Below are positions 51,186-59,511 of a DNA stretch of 64,000 nucleotides, piece by piece. The stretch comes from Pseudomonas sp. GV071 (GTDB lineage: Bacteria; Pseudomonadota; Gammaproteobacteria; Pseudomonadales; Pseudomonadaceae). Made by a program: the position numbers and the translations under genes. The stretch's first letter is position 1. Each line of letters opens with the position of its first letter. The notes beneath the pieces were generated by a model. The model did no database searches. It saw only the letters and a program-made list of their open reading frames with translations, and was not told the origin of the DNA. The stretch spans positions 62,001 through 126,000 of the forward strand of contig NZ_QAOJ01000009.1 in NCBI RefSeq assembly GCF_003050835.1, in the 5' to 3' direction.

Positions 51186-53432
51186 TCAGAAGTCGTAGCC
51201 CAGGGTCACGCCCAGGGTGCGGGGTTCGCCAAGGTTGCCGTATACCTCGCCGTAACTGCCGGCGCTGAGGGTGCGGTAGTAGGTTTTATCCAGGGCGTTG
51301 TTCAGCCACAGGGAAGCGTTCCAGGTGCCGTCGCCATATTTGCCGCTGAGGCCAGTCGAGAGTGCCAGCAGGCCATAGCCGGGAATGCGCGTGTATTCGG
51401 AGTTCTCCACGGTGCCGTAGGCCCAGGTGCGGTACGACCAGCGTCCGGACACAAAGGCATTCAAGCCGTCATCCAGCGGCCACTCGTAGCGGCTGGTGAG
51501 GTTGTAGGTCAGGCGTGGCGAGCGAAATACCGGTTCGCCGCTGAGGTCGCAGGTCGCTGGCGCACCCGGTTTGAGGGTGACTTCGGCGGGGCAGCGGCCG
51601 TTGCTGAATTCCATGTACTTGGCATCCAGGAAGGTGCCGTTGAGGCCGACGGTCCAACCTTCCAGCGGCTGCACCTGCAGGTCCAGGGCGACGCCGCGGG
51701 AGCGAATGGTGCCGGCGTTGATCAGGTACGAGGTCTGGAATTCTTCGTCGTAGGCGGTGGTCTGGAAGTCGTTGACCTTGGTCCAGAACAGGGCGGCGTC
51801 GAACACCACACGCCGATCCAGCCAACTGCTCTTGATGCCCAGCTCGGCGCTGCGGGTTTTTTCCGGGTCGATGAACAGGCTGTCGTAGCCTGCACGGCCG
51901 GCAGCTCCGGAGGAGATGTTCAAGCCACCGGCTTTTTCGCCATAGGCGATGCTGGCGTAACCCTGCAACTGTGGGGTGAACCAGTAGCTGAAATTGAGCA
52001 GGCCGGACGGCAGTTTGTTGTATTGCTTGAGATCGCCGGAGTCGAAGTCGTTGCGGTTGACGCGGCGGAACGAGCCGGATTTTTCCTGGTAGCTGCCCCG
52101 TACGCCAGCGGTGATGTCGAAGCGCTCGGTGACGTGCCAGGTGCCTTGGCTGAACAGCGAAAAGAGCTTCTCGTCGATAGCGCCGAAACGTTGCACCAGC
52201 TTGCCATTGAGCGCGCGGTTGCCGTACCAGATCGGCGCCTGGTTGTTGTTGGCGTAATAGTCGTGGGCCCAGGTGTTGAGGTTTTCCCCGAAATACAGGG
52301 CGCCGATGGCGTAGTCGAAGTGCTCGCCTTTGGGCGAGTCCAGGCGCAGTTCCTGTGACCACACGCGGTCATGGACATCCGCGCCACTGTCGGCGAACAG
52401 CGGAATGTCCAGGGTGTCGGTGGTGCTGGGTTTGTAGCCGAAGTAGCGGAACGAACTGACCGAACGCAGGTTGTAGCCATCGGCCAGGCCCCAGTTGGCC
52501 TCGGCCGACAGGCCGCCCTGTTGGGTTTTGGTGTGGTTTTCACTGTCGATATTGACGTGGTCGCTGTACACCGGATGGGCGCCGGCGCGAATCGCGCGGG
52601 TGGTGAACAGGTCGACGCCGTTGGTGAGGTGGGTGGACTCCAGCACCGCCACCGGGTCGTTGTTGGCGTCGTTGTAGTCGGCAATCACCCGCAGGCTGAA
52701 ATCATCGCTTGGCACCCACAGCAGTTGGCCGCGCACGCCGTCCTGAATACTGCCGCCAAGGTCGTGGCCGGTGTAGTCGTTTTTCACGTAGCCCCCGCGC
52801 TCGGTGTGCGACACGTTGATGCGCCCGGCCAGGGTGTCATTCAGCGGGCCGGAAAACATCGCCTGCGACTGAGTGAACCCGCGCTGGCCGAACGACTGCT
52901 TGAGCGAGCCTTCGGGGGTGAAGGTCGGCTTGCGTGAGTGAATATCGATGGCCCCGCCGGTGGTGCTGTAACCAAACAGCGTGCCTTGTGGGCCAGCCAG
53001 CACGGTGGCGCTTTCGATATCCAGCAGATCATTGGAAAGCATGCCCGGGCGGCTCAGGTACACATTGTCGAGGAACAGGCCGACGCTACTGGGCATGCCG
53101 ATGTTGATCTCGGTGCCGCCGCCATCGCCGATACCGCGAATGGTGATGCGCGTGTCATAGGGGTCGACGATGTTGACGTCGAGGCCGGAGGCCAGTTGCT
53201 GGAGATCTTCCAGGCGCTGGATGCCTTGGCGTTCGAGTTCTTTGCCATCAAGGGTGGTCGCCGAGTTGGGCTGCTGCTGTACGTCTTTTTGCGGGCGCTG
53301 GCCGAGCACGTGCACGGTCTTCAGGTGCGGCGTATTGGCCAGTTCCTGGGCACTGTTGTCATCGGCGAGCAGCAAGGGCGCGCTGAGCAACAGCGGCAAG
53401 CTGATCAGCCAGGGCGAGTAGGGGTGTTTCAT
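51186..53432 (-). CDS. TonB-dependent receptor of the rhamnogalacturonan-type locus
   Basis: A 748-residue receptor: signal peptide (about 1-24, LLLSAPLLLA), plug from about 35 (LKTVHVLGQRPQKDVQQQPNSATTLDGKEL; GPQGTLFGYSTTGGAIDI) and barrel ending LGVTLGYDF with terminal Phe. Its co-direction with the Tat lyase-like gene suggests uptake of the released oligosaccharide. The SsuA-like gene upstream on the same strand leaves the alternative that the ligand is a sulfur compound. Confidence 0.93.
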   Translation of the reverse strand: MKHPYSPWLISLPLLLSAPLLLADDNSAQELANTPHLKTVHVLGQRPQKDVQQQPNSATTLDGKELERQGIQRLEDLQQLASGLDVNIVDPYDTRITIRGIGDGGGTEINIGMPSSVGLFLDNVYLSRPGMLSNDLLDIESATVLAGPQGTLFGYSTTGGAIDIHSRKPTFTPEGSLKQSFGQRGFTQSQAMFSGPLNDTLAGRINVSHTERGGYVKNDYTGHDLGGSIQDGVRGQLLWVPSDDFSLRVIADYNDANNDPVAVLESTHLTNGVDLFTTRAIRAGAHPVYSDHVNIDSENHTKTQQGGLSAEANWGLADGYNLRSVSSFRYFGYKPSTTDTLDIPLFADSGADVHDRVWSQELRLDSPKGEHFDYAIGALYFGENLNTWAHDYYANNNQAPIWYGNRALNGKLVQRFGAIDEKLFSLFSQGTWHVTERFDITAGVRGSYQEKSGSFRRVNRNDFDSGDLKQYNKLPSGLLNFSYWFTPQLQGYASIAYGEKAGGLNISSGAAGRAGYDSLFIDPEKTRSAELGIKSSWLDRRVVFDAALFWTKVNDFQTTAYDEEFQTSYLINAGTIRSRGVALDLQVQPLEGWTVGLNGTFLDAKYMEFSNGRCPAEVTLKPGAPATCDLSGEPVFRSPRLTYNLTSRYEWPLDDGLNAFVSGRWSYRTWAYGTVENSEYTRIPGYGLLALSTGLSGKYGDGTWNASLWLNNALDKTYYRTLSAGSYGEVYGNLGEPRTLGVTLGYDF

Positions 53433-53530
53433 GGAGCGTTCCTTTTCTTCGAGCAGTTGATGCCCGCCGCCCGGCGCATGGGTGGTAGGGAGTTCTGGTT
53501 GGGTTGGCGAAAGGGTGGGTTAAGGCGCAC

Positions 53531-54541
53531 TCAGCGGCTGTTGTCGGCGCGCTCTAGCCACGGTGCAACGTTCAGCGGCTGGCGGATCAGCCGCGCCTGG
53601 TAGGCAGTGCTGGCCGATGCGGCAAGCTGGGCGACAAAGCCGTCGTCCAGGGTTGGGGAAAGCAGGGTGGCCAGGTCGGCGTCGTGCAATTCCGCGCGAA
53701 TCAGGCTTTGCGGGTAGGCACTTTGTTCGGCCTGCAAGCGGATGTAGGCATCGCGGTTTTCTGCTGCACTGGCCCAGGCCGCCGCTTGCCGGTGAACCTT
53801 CAGCACGCGCTGCAACAACTGTGGGTGCTGCGCGGCAAAGGTCGAGGTCACCACCAGCACACCGCTCAACTGGCCTGCGTGGTTTGGCAGGGTTTTGCTC
53901 GACAGCGGCAAGTCAGCCATGCCGCGCTCACCGAGGGCCAGGGCATTGTTGCCACCCCAGGTGGCGTCGATATGGCCGGCGGCCAGGGCGGCGGTGGCGG
54001 CGGCGAAATCCAGGTGGATCACCTGCACGTCGCGCTCGCTCATGTTCGCGGTGCGCAAGGCCTCGATAAACGACAGCTGCGCCGCCGTACCGCGGAACAG
54101 ACCCACGCGTTTGCCCTTGAGGTCGGCCAGGGTTCTGATCGGTGAGCCGGGGCGCACGGCCAGGTAATGGTTGACCCCGCGGGCGGCTGCGGCGACCACC
54201 TTGGTATCCAGGCCACCGGCTTTACCGACGATGGCGGCGAGGTCGCCGATATAGGCCAGGTCCACCTGGCCATTGGCGATGGCCTCGTTGATCAGCGGGC
54301 CAGCACCCTTGATAAACACCCACTGCACCTGCACACCATCAGCGGCGAACTCCGCTTCGAAGCGCTTTTGCCCATACAGCACATCCACCACACCACCACC
54401 GGCCGGAGTGAGGCCGGCACTGATGTTGGACACCGCGATGCGAATCACCTCGGCGGCCTGGACACGGGTGGTCAGCGCGAGCGCGGTGAGCAGGGTAACT
54501 GCCAGGGTGAAAGGGAAGGTGAGGGGCCGAATTGCCGCCAT
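53531..54541 (-). CDS. SsuA/NrtA-like periplasmic substrate-binding protein
   Basis: A 336-residue ABC binding protein. Signal peptide about 1-29 (FTLAVTLLTALALTTRVQA), then IRIAVSNISAGLTPAGGG, GQVDLAYIGDLAAIVGKA and LKGKRVGLFRGTAAQLSFIEAL, typical of the aliphatic sulfonate/nitrate/taurine group. ATG 54541 has GGAG upstream; the frame to 54697 crosses the intergenic region. No permease or ATPase is adjacent. It could serve the orphan SsuB/SsuC set at 98-2446, but no sigma54-type promoter was seen here. The 278-bp gap 54542-54819 shows no gene. Confidence 0.87.
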   Translation of the reverse strand: MAAIRPLTFPFTLAVTLLTALALTTRVQAAEVIRIAVSNISAGLTPAGGGVVDVLYGQKRFEAEFAADGVQVQWVFIKGAGPLINEAIANGQVDLAYIGDLAAIVGKAGGLDTKVVAAAARGVNHYLAVRPGSPIRTLADLKGKRVGLFRGTAAQLSFIEALRTANMSERDVQVIHLDFAAATAALAAGHIDATWGGNNALALGERGMADLPLSSKTLPNHAGQLSGVLVVTSTFAAQHPQLLQRVLKVHRQAAAWASAAENRDAYIRLQAEQSAYPQSLIRAELHDADLATLLSPTLDDGFVAQLAASASTAYQARLIRQPLNVAPWLERADNSR

Positions 54542-54819
54542 GAACAGTGCTCCGAAAACGTACCTGAGTTGCCCTGAACCAGTGGGCATGTGTCTGGCAA
54601 CGGACGATCCGGGAAACGCGGTCGGCAAACTAATACTAAAAACAGATTTGTTAATTTCGTAATGGCATAAGCCAGACGTGACGTGGCTCTGCGCCACTAT
54701 GTTGGCGGCGCAAAATTACTATGAGCCAAATGCATTGGCGCAAAAACGCCGAAAACCGCTGAATGCCCCCCTTCGTGCGCGCGCGCCACGCGCTGCACCG
54801 TTGAGGAAGTGGCCACCAC

Positions 54820-55995
54820 ATGGGTTTTCCCGCGTCGACCGTTAACACCACTCGCCAGTCACCGGCCGTGCCGTTGTTGTTGCTGATCAGCGCGACTCAT
54901 CTGCTCAACGATCTGCTGCAAGCCGTACTCCCCAGCCTGTACCCGACGCTGAAAAGCCAGTACGCGCTCAGCTATGGGCAAGTGGGCGCATTGACCCTGG
55001 TGTTCCACCTGATAGGCGCCGTCGGCCAGCCGTTGGTGGGGTTTTGTGCGGACCGCCGGCCTTATCCCTGGCTCCTGCCGACGGCGATGCTGTGCATGGG
55101 CGCGGGGGTGTTGCTGTTAAGCCAGGCGCGCGGCTTTACGGCCCTGGTGGCGGTGGCGGCGTTGCTCGGGCTGGGCTCGTCGATCTTTCACCCGGAAGCC
55201 TCGCGTGCCTGTCGCCAGGTCGCCGGTGGGCGCTTTGGCCTGGCGCAGTCGGTGTTTCAACTGGGTGGCAACATCGGCTCTGCGCTGGCGCCGCTGCTGA
55301 TCGTGGCGCTGCTGACAGGGTGGGGCACGGCGGGGGTGGCCTGGCTGGCGTTGCTGGCAGCGCTGGGTTGGTGGCTACTGCGTTACGCCGCGCGGCGGAT
55401 CGAACGTCAGACAGCCCCCGAGCTCAGTCAGCACGTCAATGTGCAGCTGCTGCCGCGCCGTACCTGGCTGACCGCCATGGCGTTGCTGAGCGCGATGATT
55501 CTGAGCAAGTACGCCTACCTGGCGGTGATGGCCAACTACTACAGCTTTTACCTGATCGAGCGCTTCGCCTTGAGCGTTGCCCAGGCGCAGGTGCAGATCG
55601 GTGTGTTTCTGGCCGCCGTGGCCATCGGCACCTTATTGGGCGGGCCACTGGGTGATCGTATCGGCCAGCGCCGGGTGATTTTGCTGTCCTTGCTGGGCAG
55701 TTGCCCGTTCACCCTGTTGCTGCCTTACGCCAGCCTGAGCGTTACGGTCGCCCTCAGCAGCGTGATAGGCCTGCTGATGGCTTCGGCCTTTCCGGCGATG
55801 ATCGTCTACGCCCAGCAGTTGCTACCCAACCGTGTCGGCCTGGTGGCCGGCTACTTTTTTGGCCTGACCTTCGGTGTCAGCGGCATGGCCGCCGCCGCAT
55901 TGGGGCTATTGGCCGATGCCTATGGCATTCAGCCGCTGTTCCAGATCGTGGCGTTCCTGCCGCTGCTGGGGTTGCTGGCGCTGGGGTTGCGTTAA
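54820..55995 (+). CDS. fsr: MFS efflux pump, fosmidomycin-resistance (Fsr) type
   Basis: A 391-residue 12-helix carrier. ISATHLLNDLLQAVLPSLYP, LGLGSSIFHPEASR and GRFGLAQSVFQLGGNIGSALAPLL closely follow the Fsr pattern. It probably exports small toxic compounds; true substrate not known. Single gene, convergent with the AraC gene. Confidence 0.88.
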   Translation: MGFPASTVNTTRQSPAVPLLLLISATHLLNDLLQAVLPSLYPTLKSQYALSYGQVGALTLVFHLIGAVGQPLVGFCADRRPYPWLLPTAMLCMGAGVLLLSQARGFTALVAVAALLGLGSSIFHPEASRACRQVAGGRFGLAQSVFQLGGNIGSALAPLLIVALLTGWGTAGVAWLALLAALGWWLLRYAARRIERQTAPELSQHVNVQLLPRRTWLTAMALLSAMILSKYAYLAVMANYYSFYLIERFALSVAQAQVQIGVFLAAVAIGTLLGGPLGDRIGQRRVILLSLLGSCPFTLLLPYASLSVTVALSSVIGLLMASAFPAMIVYAQQLLPNRVGLVAGYFFGLTFGVSGMAAAALGLLADAYGIQPLFQIVAFLPLLGLLALGLR

Positions 55996-56051
55996 TGGCG
56001 GGCGGTTTGCCTCGCGCTTTCAATTCAACAGCCTGGACGACAACGCGCCGC

Positions 56052-56891
56052 TCACTCGTTGCCGAGCGCCCCGGCGCTGTCGATAGGCGCGCCACGCCGC
56101 TCGGCCATATAGCGCCCCGGCGATGTGCCCAAAGCTTTACGAAACATGGTCACGAAGCTGCCTGCGCTTTCGTAGCCCAGGTCGACCGACACCTGTTGTA
56201 TCGAGGTACCGGCCGCCAGCCATTGCAGCGCCAGCATCAGGCTCAATTGCTGGCGCCAGCGGCCAAAGCTCATGCCGGTCTGCTGCTTGAGCATGCGCGC
56301 CAGGGTGCGTTCGCTAAGGCCGGCGCGTTTCGCCCAGACCTCCATGGTGCTGCGGTCGGCGGGGTCTTTGCTCAGCAGTTGGGCGATTTTGCGCAGGCGT
56401 CGGTCGGTGGGCATCGGCAGGTGCAGGTTGTCGGAGGGCGCCATGGCCAGTTCTTCGAGGAGCAAGGTGATGGTGCGCGATTCGCGGCCGCCTTCGGGGT
56501 ACAGCGCCGGGTAGCTGGCCACACGAATCAGCAGTTCGCGTAACAGCGCCGTGGCGGTCAGGGCGCAGCAGGTGGCGGGCAGGGTGGTGGTCAGCTCCGG
56601 CTCGATAAACAGGTTGTAGCCCTCCATCGGGCCTACCGCTTTGATGCTGTGCAGCACATCGCAGGGCATCCAGATGGCGCTGTGTGGCGGCACGATCCAC
56701 AGCCCGCCCTGGACTTCACAGCTGATCATCCCGCGCATCACCAGCATCAGCTGGCCTTGGCGGTGCTGGTGCACATCCAGCTCCAGCTCACCCACGTCCT
56801 CCATCAGCATGCCGTAGGCCACCACCGGGCGAGGTACGTCGCTGGGGTCGACAAAGTCGGTGGCGGGAGACTGCTTGTTGAGAATCGGCAT
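56052..56891 (-). CDS. AraC-family regulator with cupin sensor
   Basis: A 279-residue regulator. N-terminal cupin (about 25-110: GELELDVHQHRQGQLMLVMRGMISCEV..WIVPPHSAIWMPCDVLHSI) and C-terminal AraC HTH (about 175-270: WAKRAGLSERTLARMLKQQTGMSFGRWRQQ; IQQVSVDLGYESAGSFVTMFRKALGTSPGRY). ATG 56891 (or 56903) starts it. Divergent from the siderophore-interacting protein gene, which it may control. Confidence 0.9.
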   Translation of the reverse strand: MPILNKQSPATDFVDPSDVPRPVVAYGMLMEDVGELELDVHQHRQGQLMLVMRGMISCEVQGGLWIVPPHSAIWMPCDVLHSIKAVGPMEGYNLFIEPELTTTLPATCCALTATALLRELLIRVASYPALYPEGGRESRTITLLLEELAMAPSDNLHLPMPTDRRLRKIAQLLSKDPADRSTMEVWAKRAGLSERTLARMLKQQTGMSFGRWRQQLSLMLALQWLAAGTSIQQVSVDLGYESAGSFVTMFRKALGTSPGRYMAERRGAPIDSAGALGNE

Positions 56892-56931
56892 GGCGGGCAA
56901 CATTCCTCAAAATGGCTGAATCTCAAATTAC

Positions 56932-56959
56932 ATTGGCACTATTAGGCAATGTTGCCAAT
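56932..56959. promoter_or_regulatory. Nested palindrome between the AraC and siderophore-interacting genes
   Basis: GGCAA-TG-TTGCC (56945-56956) lies inside ATTGGC (56932-56937) ... GCCAAT (56954-56959). Position in the divergent gap suggests an operator for the AraC regulator. Confidence 0.45.
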
Positions 56960-57032
56960 CCTGCGCCTGCTTACCATGCCTCCACGCCCGCTGCCGAACC
57001 CCTCGCAGCCTGGGCCGCTTGGAGGACTCGTT

Positions 57033-57110
57033 ATGCAGCCATTGATTGTTCAACGCCACGCCGAGGTGCGTCATGGTCAGCGTCCCTTACCCGTCAGGGA
57101 GGTGCACTAA
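57033..57110 (+). CDS. Candidate 25-residue ORF coupled to the siderophore-interacting gene
   Basis: ATG 57033 preceded by GGAGG at ideal spacing opens a 25-codon frame (MQPLIVQRHAEVRHGQRPLP...) whose TAA overlaps the next ATG by one base (TAATG at 57108-57112). The strong RBS and exact coupling suggest a translated small protein or leader. Not similar to anything I know. Confidence 0.5.
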   Translation: MQPLIVQRHAEVRHGQRPLPVREVH

Positions 57111-57856
57111 TGGCCGGTTTTCAGAAGCTGGACACGCCCACTGCCCAAGGCCCAAAAGGCTTGGCCAAAGTGGTGCTGGCGCTGTTTACCAAACAGGCCA
57201 CGGTTACCGAAGTAAAGGCGCTGGATGAGCGCTTCACAGTGATCACCCTGCAAAGCCCTGCCTTCCAGGGCGTGCGCTGGGTAGCCGGGCAAAAGATGCA
57301 GATCATGCTGGGTGCCAGCTTTGTCGCGCGCACCTATACGCCCATGGAGTGGAACCCCGAAACCGGCTGTACCCGGCTGTTTGCCTACGCCCATGGCGAC
57401 AGTCCGGCAGGGGAGTGGCTGGCCTCGTTGAGCGCAGGCGATCGGGTGCATGTATTTGGCCCGCGTAACTCGTTGGACCTGACCGGCATCGCGAGCCCGA
57501 TCGTAGTACTGGGGGACGAAACCTCCATCGGCCTGGCCTACGCGATTCAGCAGCAGAACCCGACGCTGGCGGTGCTGTGCATGCTGGAAGTAAACGCGCG
57601 GGAACACACTCAGGTGGCGCTGACCCGCTTGCCGGTGGGAACGGCCGAGTTGTTTGAGCGCCAGCCAGATGATCAGCATCTGCAAGCGCTCGAGCAGAAC
57701 CTGCCGGCACTGGTCGCAAGCGGCGCCACCTTTGTGCTGACTGGCAAGGCGTCGACCATTCAGCGCGTGCGGCGAGTGCTGAAAAGCCTCGGTACGCCGG
57801 CTGCACGGATGCCGACCAAAGCCTATTGGGCACCGGGAAAAACCGGCTTGGACTGA
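57110..57856 (+). CDS. Siderophore-interacting protein (FAD-binding ferric reductase family)
   Basis: A 248-residue flavoprotein of the SIP/ViuB-like ferredoxin-reductase superfamily: FAD-binding barrel about 25-115 (RTYTPMEWNPETGCTRLFAYAHGDSPAGEWLASL) and SIP C-terminal domain about 120-245 (VVLGDETSIGLAYAI, AYWAPGKTG). It would reduce ferric chelates in the cytoplasm. ATG 57110 has CAGGGAGG. No clear Fur box was recognised. Confidence 0.85.
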   Translation: MAGFQKLDTPTAQGPKGLAKVVLALFTKQATVTEVKALDERFTVITLQSPAFQGVRWVAGQKMQIMLGASFVARTYTPMEWNPETGCTRLFAYAHGDSPAGEWLASLSAGDRVHVFGPRNSLDLTGIASPIVVLGDETSIGLAYAIQQQNPTLAVLCMLEVNAREHTQVALTRLPVGTAELFERQPDDQHLQALEQNLPALVASGATFVLTGKASTIQRVRRVLKSLGTPAARMPTKAYWAPGKTGLD

Positions 57857-57908
57857 ACCGGCCTTTCCCAGCCTTCGAACGCCTCTGCCGCACAACGCTG
57901 CAGAGGGC

Positions 57909-57939
57909 TTGACTTAGAGTGCGCTCTAACCAGTAGCCT
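57909..57939 (+). promoter_or_regulatory. MerR-type promoter with 19-bp spacer
   Basis: TTGACT (57909-57914), 19-base spacer, TAGCCT (57934-57939). A TTAGAG-TGCG-CTCTAA dyad (57914-57929) lies between the elements, the arrangement activated by MerR-family DNA distortion. It precedes the merR-like gene by 29 bp. Confidence 0.75.
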
Positions 57940-57968
57940 GCAATCCACACCGCTACTGGAGGACGGCA

Positions 57969-58379
57969 ATGATGAGCGCTCACCTGAGCATCGACGAGGT
58001 AGCCAAGCGTACCGGCCTTACCGCCTACACCCTGCGTTACTACGAACGTATCGGCCTGCTGGCACCGGTCGCCCGCGCGGCGGGCGGCCAACGTCGTTAT
58101 GCCGCCAGCGACATGGCCTGGCTGGAATTCCTGCTGCGCCTGCGCACCACCCATATGCCCATCGGCAAGATGCAGGCATTCGCCCAACTGCGTAGCGCCG
58201 GCGATGGCACCGTGGCCGAGCGCCGGCAACTACTGGAAGTCCATCTGCACGACGTGCTGGCTGAAGTAGAGGCCATGCAGCAGGCCGCTGCCGTACTGCA
58301 AGAAAAAATCGACCACTACCGCACCCTCGAACAGGGCCCAGCCTCCACCCCACACAGCAACCACAAGGTGACCCCATGA
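57969..58379 (+). CDS. MerR-family regulator
   Basis: A 136-residue regulator: winged HTH (about 6-75: SIDEVAKRTGLTAYTLRYYERIGLLAPVARAAGGQRRYAASD) and a coiled-coil dimer helix (about 80-118). No cysteine or metal-binding tail is seen, so the effector is probably organic. It overlaps the CMD gene by ATGA and has its own MerR-type promoter, so autoregulation is expected. Start may be 57969 or the second ATG at 57972. Confidence 0.92.
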   Translation: MMSAHLSIDEVAKRTGLTAYTLRYYERIGLLAPVARAAGGQRRYAASDMAWLEFLLRLRTTHMPIGKMQAFAQLRSAGDGTVAERRQLLEVHLHDVLAEVEAMQQAAAVLQEKIDHYRTLEQGPASTPHSNHKVTP

Positions 58380-58807
58380 ACAGTGACAATCGCTACGAAC
58401 GTGGCCTGGCCAAACTGCGCGAAATTGACGGCGAAGCGGGCGAGCGGGTGGTCGCCAGCCTGAGTGATATTGCCCCGGACTTCGCCCGCTACCTGATCGA
58501 ATTCCCTTTCGGCGACATCTACTCGCGCCCCGGCCTGGACCTGAAAAGCCGCGAGATCGCCGTGGTCGCCGCACTCACCGCCATGGGCAACGCGGCGCCA
58601 CAGCTCAAAGTGCATATTCAAGGCGCATTGAATGTCGGCGTGTCACGCCAGGAGATCGTCGAAACCATCATGCAGATGGCGGTGTATGCGGGTTTCCCGG
58701 CTGCACTGAATGGGTTTGCGGCGGCTAGAGAGGTGTTTGCGCAACAGGAGTGGGGAGGTTGGTGGTTACGCACTGTCGACGGAGTAGTACACACGCTAAC
58801 CGATTGA
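58376..58807 (+). CDS. Carboxymuconolactone decarboxylase-family protein
   Basis: A 143-residue CMD/AhpD-like protein with LKSREIAVVAALTAMGNAAPQLKVHIQGALNVGVSRQEIVETIMQMAVYAGFPAAL (about 58-115), the family core. The AhpD CxxC pair is absent (no Cys), so it is of the decarboxylase-like type rather than a peroxidase partner. Co-transcribed with the MerR gene, its probable regulator. Substrate unknown. Confidence 0.88.
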   Translation: MNSDNRYERGLAKLREIDGEAGERVVASLSDIAPDFARYLIEFPFGDIYSRPGLDLKSREIAVVAALTAMGNAAPQLKVHIQGALNVGVSRQEIVETIMQMAVYAGFPAALNGFAAAREVFAQQEWGGWWLRTVDGVVHTLTD

Positions 58808-58829
58808 ATCCGCCGTGGCCGCTTTTTCT

Positions 58830-59363
58830 CTAGATGCTTTCCGCTATTTCCCCGTGCAACCAATGCCATGGCTCGTAGCTATAGTCGTACCTATTGTTTT
58901 TTGCGTACGGCATGCTGAATCCGAATTGGCCGGCGTTGCGCTGCAACCAAGCGAAGGCGCTGGTGGATTCGAACTCCACCTCCAGTGGCGGGTACCCAAG
59001 GGTGCCTATGTCCACCGCCTGGCCAGTGTGATGCTGGCTGAAACACGGTGGTGCCGACACTGCCAGTATCTGGGAAAGCGGCTGACCTTTTGCCAGCTTG
59101 CGTTCAATGATCGCCTTCTGCCGCTCGATGCTTCTGAACCCGGACACCATCTGCAACACCACCTGATCGTCGCGAGCCGCCTCTTTCATCAACCGCCATG
59201 CCTGCGCGGCGGCGGGGCCAAGGAAGTGTTCGCGCCCATCCAGCCCGCGTTCCGCCAGCTCCAGAATGGCTGCTTGCGAATACTCCGGCAGGCCACGAGC
59301 TTCAAGCTCGTTGGCCGAAATGCCAAGCTCGGCGAGCATCGCCAAGGCCTGCGCTGAATACAT
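58830..59363 (-). CDS. D-alanyl-D-alanine carboxypeptidase, VanY/M15B-like
   Basis: A 177-residue peptidase domain. VVLQMVSGFRSIERQKAIIERKL, SQHHTGQAVDIG (zinc His and Asp) and YEPWHW (third zinc ligand and catalytic region) are M15B hallmarks. No clear signal peptide is seen with ATG 59363; the frame extends to 59522 but without export signal or convincing RBS. Cytoplasmic recycling of peptidoglycan or missed export are both possible. Convergent with the CMD gene. Confidence 0.85.
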   Translation of the reverse strand: MYSAQALAMLAELGISANELEARGLPEYSQAAILELAERGLDGREHFLGPAAAQAWRLMKEAARDDQVVLQMVSGFRSIERQKAIIERKLAKGQPLSQILAVSAPPCFSQHHTGQAVDIGTLGYPPLEVEFESTSAFAWLQRNAGQFGFSMPYAKNNRYDYSYEPWHWLHGEIAESI

Positions 59364-59511
59364 TTCCCTACTCCACAGCGAAAAGGGGATGGATTTACTG
59401 TTGCTACTCCAATTTTCTAATGGGTAGGAATTTAGAGTATGGGAAATAAACGTGTGCCATTTTTCCTTCAGGCTGTCAGTGCCGTTGCACGCCAACAGCG
59501 CGCGGCGTGAT

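Noticed and set aside
50391..52358. 655-codon open frame on the plus strand
   Set aside because: It lies antisense across the Tat lyase-like gene and the TonB receptor gene, has no RBS or domain pattern, and is Gly/Ala/Val/Gln-rich as expected from the complement of GC-rich genes.
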